Assembly (NCBI RefSeq): GCF_014905175.1
Contig: NC_057788.1
Location: 11,291,446-11,355,445 of the forward strand
Direction: 5' to 3'
Length of the DNA stretch: 64,000 nucleotides
From: Aphidius gifuensis
Taxonomy: Eukaryota; Arthropoda; Insecta; Hymenoptera; Braconidae
The position numbers were made by a program, and so were the translations under genes. Below are positions 60,013 to 64,000 of the stretch, in pieces. The stretch's first letter is position 1. Each line of letters starts with the position of its first letter. Below the pieces are notes generated by a model. The model was not told the origin of the DNA, searched no databases, and saw nothing but the letters and a program-made list of their open reading frames with translations.

Positions 60013-62289
60013 TTAATTTTTTACACACTTGACATGACGAGATTTTGGATTACGTCTCAATTTTTTAGTAGAATTATTACTAAGTAAATTTTCGGAAAGT
60101 TTTCGTTTAGATGCGGAATTGAGACAGGAAGTTTTGGGCAGTACAATATCTGATTGTTGTGATGATGATGATGAAGATGACGATGACGATGATGATGAGG
60201 ATGAGGATGATGATGATTGTGATGGAGCATTTTGTATTGGCAGAGACAAAGTTGAAGTTGAAGTTGACGTTGATTCAGTTGGACAATCAATTGAAGTATC
60301 ATTTTCTCCAATTGGTATGAAATTTATTGGCTCAAATGCGTCTGATGAAGTTGCTTGATTTGTAAAAGCTGTCAGATCATCAGCTGGCAGTGGAACAGCT
60401 TGACCACAACCATTACACATTGATATTGCAGGTGATTTTGATCGCCAATATTGGAGTTCTGTTTTACACTTGTTTAATTCCTAAAAAACAAATTGATTTT
60501 AATTTTTTTCCATGTCACATAAGAAGCTTCTTCATTCTCAAAAACAAATTTCAATTAATATTCTTAATTTGAAGCTATATTATTTTTAATTTAAATGAAG
60601 GGTTTTCCAGAAAAAAAAATTAAGAAACAAACAAAATAAGCGTTTATTTTATTTTTTGTCAGGACAAAAAGAAAACCCTTCGGATCATTTATTGTACCTT
60701 GGTAAATACCTGTAGTAACGTGCTGAATTTACGTGATGTTTCTTCATTTTTTTTAACATTGTCATCTAAACGATTAACATATTCGACAATTTGTTTTTGT
60801 TGTTCAGCAATTTTAGTCTTACAACTTCTAAGATCACGACGTACAAGTAAAAGTTGACAATTATATCTTTTCATTCCTTGTTTTATTTTACGTATACGTT
60901 TACGTAAAATTATATTTGATTGCGATGATGATAATACATGAGAATCCATAAGACAAGAATCATCAACTAAATTTCTTGGAGTACATTCTCTTCTACTACC
61001 ACTTGCTTTGTTATTGTCACTCGTCATTGGTGTTGAGTCAAGTGATGTAAATGGTTTATTTGAATTATTCGAAGCTATAAAAATAATTTATTATAAAACT
61101 AATTCAAATTATTATAAAACAATTAAATAATTTAAAGATATTTACATGAAAATGTTCCAGCAAGATCCAAAAAATCTGGTCCAAAGTATGAAATTTCTGG
61201 TAAAGTTGGTTCAATTCTTTCTTTAAAATATTCCATTGCCATTGTTGTCAAATCAAATAGCTCATCTGTTACTTTGTATGGTTTTATTAACTTGGGTGTA
61301 ACTTTTATGTAGTGCAATATACGATACACTTCATCCAAAATCTAAAAACAAATTTAAATATTATATTTATAGAAATAATTATATGATAAAATATTTTATT
61401 TACTTCTCCAGGAAAAAAGCAACAATGTTTTCGTTCAATATGTTTTCCAAAGCTCATTTGCAAAAGTGTTAAACGCATATGAAGTGTTTCAATGATATCA
61501 CATTCACATGCTAAAGGATGATTACGTCTTGCTGATTCTCTTCTTGGCATTTGAGATTTAATTGATTGAAAACGACTCAACATTTGTGATTGCAAACGTT
61601 GAAAAGTCGAACTCAATCGAGAGGCACATACTGTGTTTATCTGATGACATACCTATATTGAAAAATAAAAAAATATAATTATAACAAATTATGTATATTA
61701 ATAGTGGATGAAAAATTATCGTGTGTTTGTAAACCTGTTTCGCTGATAAGAATAACCGGATAATTCTTTTTTTTTTTTCAAACAAATTAATCAAGACTAG
61801 TTAGTAAAAGTATAAATTTTTTAAATAAAAAGAACACGTGTAACATCTAGGCATTTAAAAAAATTGTTATCAGCATATAAAATAATGGTAAATTAACGTT
61901 CGATGATCGTTAGTGGTTATAAAATTTAGCCCAGTCCTTTTTTTTTTTCTATCATCAATTAATATTTTTTTTATCAATGCTTACAAGTGCTTACCAAACA
62001 CATTATTTGATTGGAATAATATTGTAACTTATTATTGGTGTTTTTATTAACAAACCAGGCGTAAGTTGGCAACAGTATTGAAGTCCAGATGAGTTGTTAT
62101 TTTTTCAAGCAGCTCAAGTGGTAAATCAAGAAGAGTGCATCGTTGAACTGGTATTGATTCCAATGATAATTGTGAAGTATTTCCATGATTAGTTTGATTT
62201 TTTCGACTTAATCCAGTCTCAACAGATTCACCTGTTCTTCCCGAGCTGCTCCCACTGCCTATATTACTAGTTTGTCGAGTCGACACCAT
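60013..62289 (-). CDS. Fbxo28: F-box only protein 28
   Basis: Five coding exons on the minus strand: 62056-62289, 61404-61652, 61146-61341, 60698-61074 and 60013-60480, about 507 residues. The F-box (LLDLPLELLEKITTHLDF, then ANLRLVCHQIN) lies at about 52-92 and binds SKP1 in an SCF ubiquitin ligase. The following block (QMPRRESARRNHPLACECDI, LLQMSFGKHIERKHCCFFPG, DEVYRILHYI, MAMEYFKERI) is the conserved FBXO28 region. A predicted coiled coil (KQIVEYVNRLDDNVKKNEET) crosses the last intron. The C-terminus has a run of about 20 serines and a basic end. The end of exon 4 is ambiguous: AAG|GTACAA (60698) keeps the coiled coil, CAG|GTATTT (60710) is also in frame. A 5' UTR intron from 62320 to 63590 is suggested by TTAG|GATTGAG and TTCTG|GTAAGA. 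Confidence 0.9.
60155..60230 (-). repeat. Trinucleotide repeat coding for poly-serine
   Basis: An ATC/ATG-type triplet run (CATCATCATC on the coding strand reads as TCA, serine, and TCG/TCC variants) inside the last Fbxo28 exon. Its length probably varies between individuals. Confidence 0.8.
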
Positions 62290-63977
62290 TTTGTTTTTGT
62301 AATTTTCTTTGTCTCAATCCTAAAAAAAATAACAAATAAGTCAATTAATTGACTGAATTTTATGAATACATAAAAAAATGTTTTTGTAATTATTTTTCTG
62401 AGTAACTTAGGGAAGTACTAGGTTCAAATCCAACCTGTGACATATTTCTACAAGCTATATATGAAATGACAGATAGGCTGATAAATTGTTGTTGTCTTCA
62501 GGTTGATTATAATTTTTTCAGACATGGATAATGTTCATTAACATTACTTGAACATCTTTTAAATATGTAAATAATTTTTTTTTAATTATATGACGTTTAA
62601 CTAGTCAAGTCAATGAACTGCAGTGACACTTTGGTGAAAAACAAACTGTGTTTATACCACATACTGAGAAATGTAACAGAATTTACTGATCGTTTCTATT
62701 TTTATCAAAAAGTTCTATCAAATAACAAGAAAATTATGCATTTATGGCAAAAATTTATTCATCAATATTATGAGTGATGTTGTTTAGCTGAACTTTCCAA
62801 ATAGTTGTGATTGGCTGACACTGGTACCAGATGAAATTTTCGATTTAACAGATAGTACATATTTTCCAACTGAACAAAATAATTTACTTTTTTTTTTTTT
62901 TATTGCTATGATCAAACTACTTTGAGGCATTACAATTCAAGAATACGTGACTTTTCAAATCACATATTTCAATGGTATCAAGGTCATAAAAAAATACTGA
63001 ATCCCTGATGTTCTTTTGTATCAACAATCATCAAGTGATACAACACAACTAGGTCTAATTTGCATTTACATAATTATTTTTTTCAGTTCAATTATAAAAA
63101 CTAGATAGAAAAAATATTGTAGCATTCAGCAATTAAATTTCTTTGACTATTTTTTAAATTTAACAAATACTTTTGTTAAATTAATTTTCACTCTGAGTAT
63201 TGATAACTTTGTTGACAATAATTAGCCTATTTTTAATTCCTCACTTTCAAAATATAAATTAATTTAAAATCTGGATTTATAGATTAAATTATTTGATGAT
63301 TTCGGTCTTTGTTAAATTTATTTTTTTTTTTAATAAATTAACCACTTATGTTTCTCAGTAGATATTAAATGTCAATAACATCTTGATAGCTGCATTTGAC
63401 ATGGACATGATTATTTATTTATCAAACAATGTGAGTAAAAAAAAAAGTTGGATTTCATTGTTATTATATTTTACTAAACAAGAGCAGAACAAAAGAAAAA
63501 ATATGCTTATGCGTAAATTTTTTCGGAGCATGTTAAAATGATTTTTAAAATAATATGAAAGTTATTTAATAATTAATTTAATTTTCTTACCAGAAGGATT
63601 CAATGATAGCTCACTAAATGATGAGTACTTATCGAATTGTCTACAACAGTCTACAATGACGTATTGAAAGTTGAACTGGCACTGTAGTTTCTAGAAGTTC
63701 GACATGGAAACTTTTGACATTTAATTTTTTTTTTATTAGAATTTATTATTGCTTGTTAAAAATATTCATGTATTTCTTTACTTTAATAAATAATTAATGA
63801 ATGTATATATATTTTTTTAAATTTTTTACAATATTATATTGTATTTTTTTTGTTTAATTGTAATTGCACACTTTATTGGCAGCCAGCCCAGTCACTACTA
63901 TGAACGTTAGTCAACACTTTTTTTATTTTTTTTTCTAGATATATTTTCTAGCACCGAAAATATATATAATAAATATA

Positions 63978-64000
63978 ATGCCGGCTGCTACGTTGTCAGA
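63978..64000 (+). CDS. Possible start of a gene running off the right edge
   Basis: ATG at 63978 opens MPAATLS to the window end. The few codons are GC-rich (CCG GCT GCT ACG) compared with the surrounding DNA, as coding starts here tend to be, and the site is divergent from Fbxo28. Too short to identify. Confidence 0.3.

Noticed and set aside
60119..60358. Plus-strand frame with a long aspartate run
   Set aside because: It is the antisense of the poly-serine repeat in the last Fbxo28 exon.
62401..62450. B-box-like AGGTTCAAATCC suggesting a tRNA
   Set aside because: No acceptor stem, A box or anticodon arm can be placed around it.

Overview
The window is very AT-rich eukaryotic DNA. Genes have spliceosomal introns, and the gene content (an odorant receptor tandem array, F-box/LRR genes, a serpin, dispersed 5S rRNA genes) is that of an insect. 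The low GC and the short-exon odorant receptors fit a hymenopteran parasitoid, possibly a braconid; this is inference from gene style, not a species identification.

Layout. 1-2.4 kb: the 3' end of an LRR gene running into a tandem repeat, then AT-rich inverted repeats. 2.4-2.8 kb: a small cysteine-rich secreted peptide gene whose signal peptide and body are in different frames. 5.0-7.2 kb: an F-box/LRR gene with a decayed duplicate of its own 3' end. 8.0-9.8 kb (minus): a serpin with a foldback element just upstream. 11-15.4 kb: direct repeats, a decayed coiled-coil coding fragment, and two nested elements with minisatellite cores. 17-34.7 kb: three tandem odorant receptor genes of identical exon structure; the first has four foldback elements lined up in intron 1. 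Between receptors 1 and 2 is a dead non-LTR retrotransposon carrying several later insertions. 34.7-40.1 kb: no gene seen. 40.2-41.2 kb (minus): 3' exons of a lipocalin-like, probably GPI-anchored protein. 44-46.5 kb: a 5S rRNA gene, a Merlin-type transposase relic and several foldback elements. 47.3 kb: an extracellular-type LRR pseudogene. 47.8-56.9 kb (minus): an apparently complete PDSS1 gene whose 6.3 kb first intron holds a second 5S gene and more elements. 60.0-62.3 kb (minus): an apparently complete FBXO28 gene with a 5' UTR intron. A possible new gene starts at the right edge.

The single-copy genes PDSS1 (ubiquinone side chain) and FBXO28 (SCF ubiquitin ligase adaptor) are housekeeping. 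The receptors, LRR genes, serpin and small peptide are typical fast-evolving insect genes. I see no operon-like cooperation.

The strongest unusual signal is a group of six short palindromic elements with different cores but the same terminal signature, CCCNNGTAGRA...TYCTACNNGGG. Five have matching 2-bp flanks. One interrupts the retrotransposon so exactly that removing the element plus one 2-bp copy restores the reading frame.
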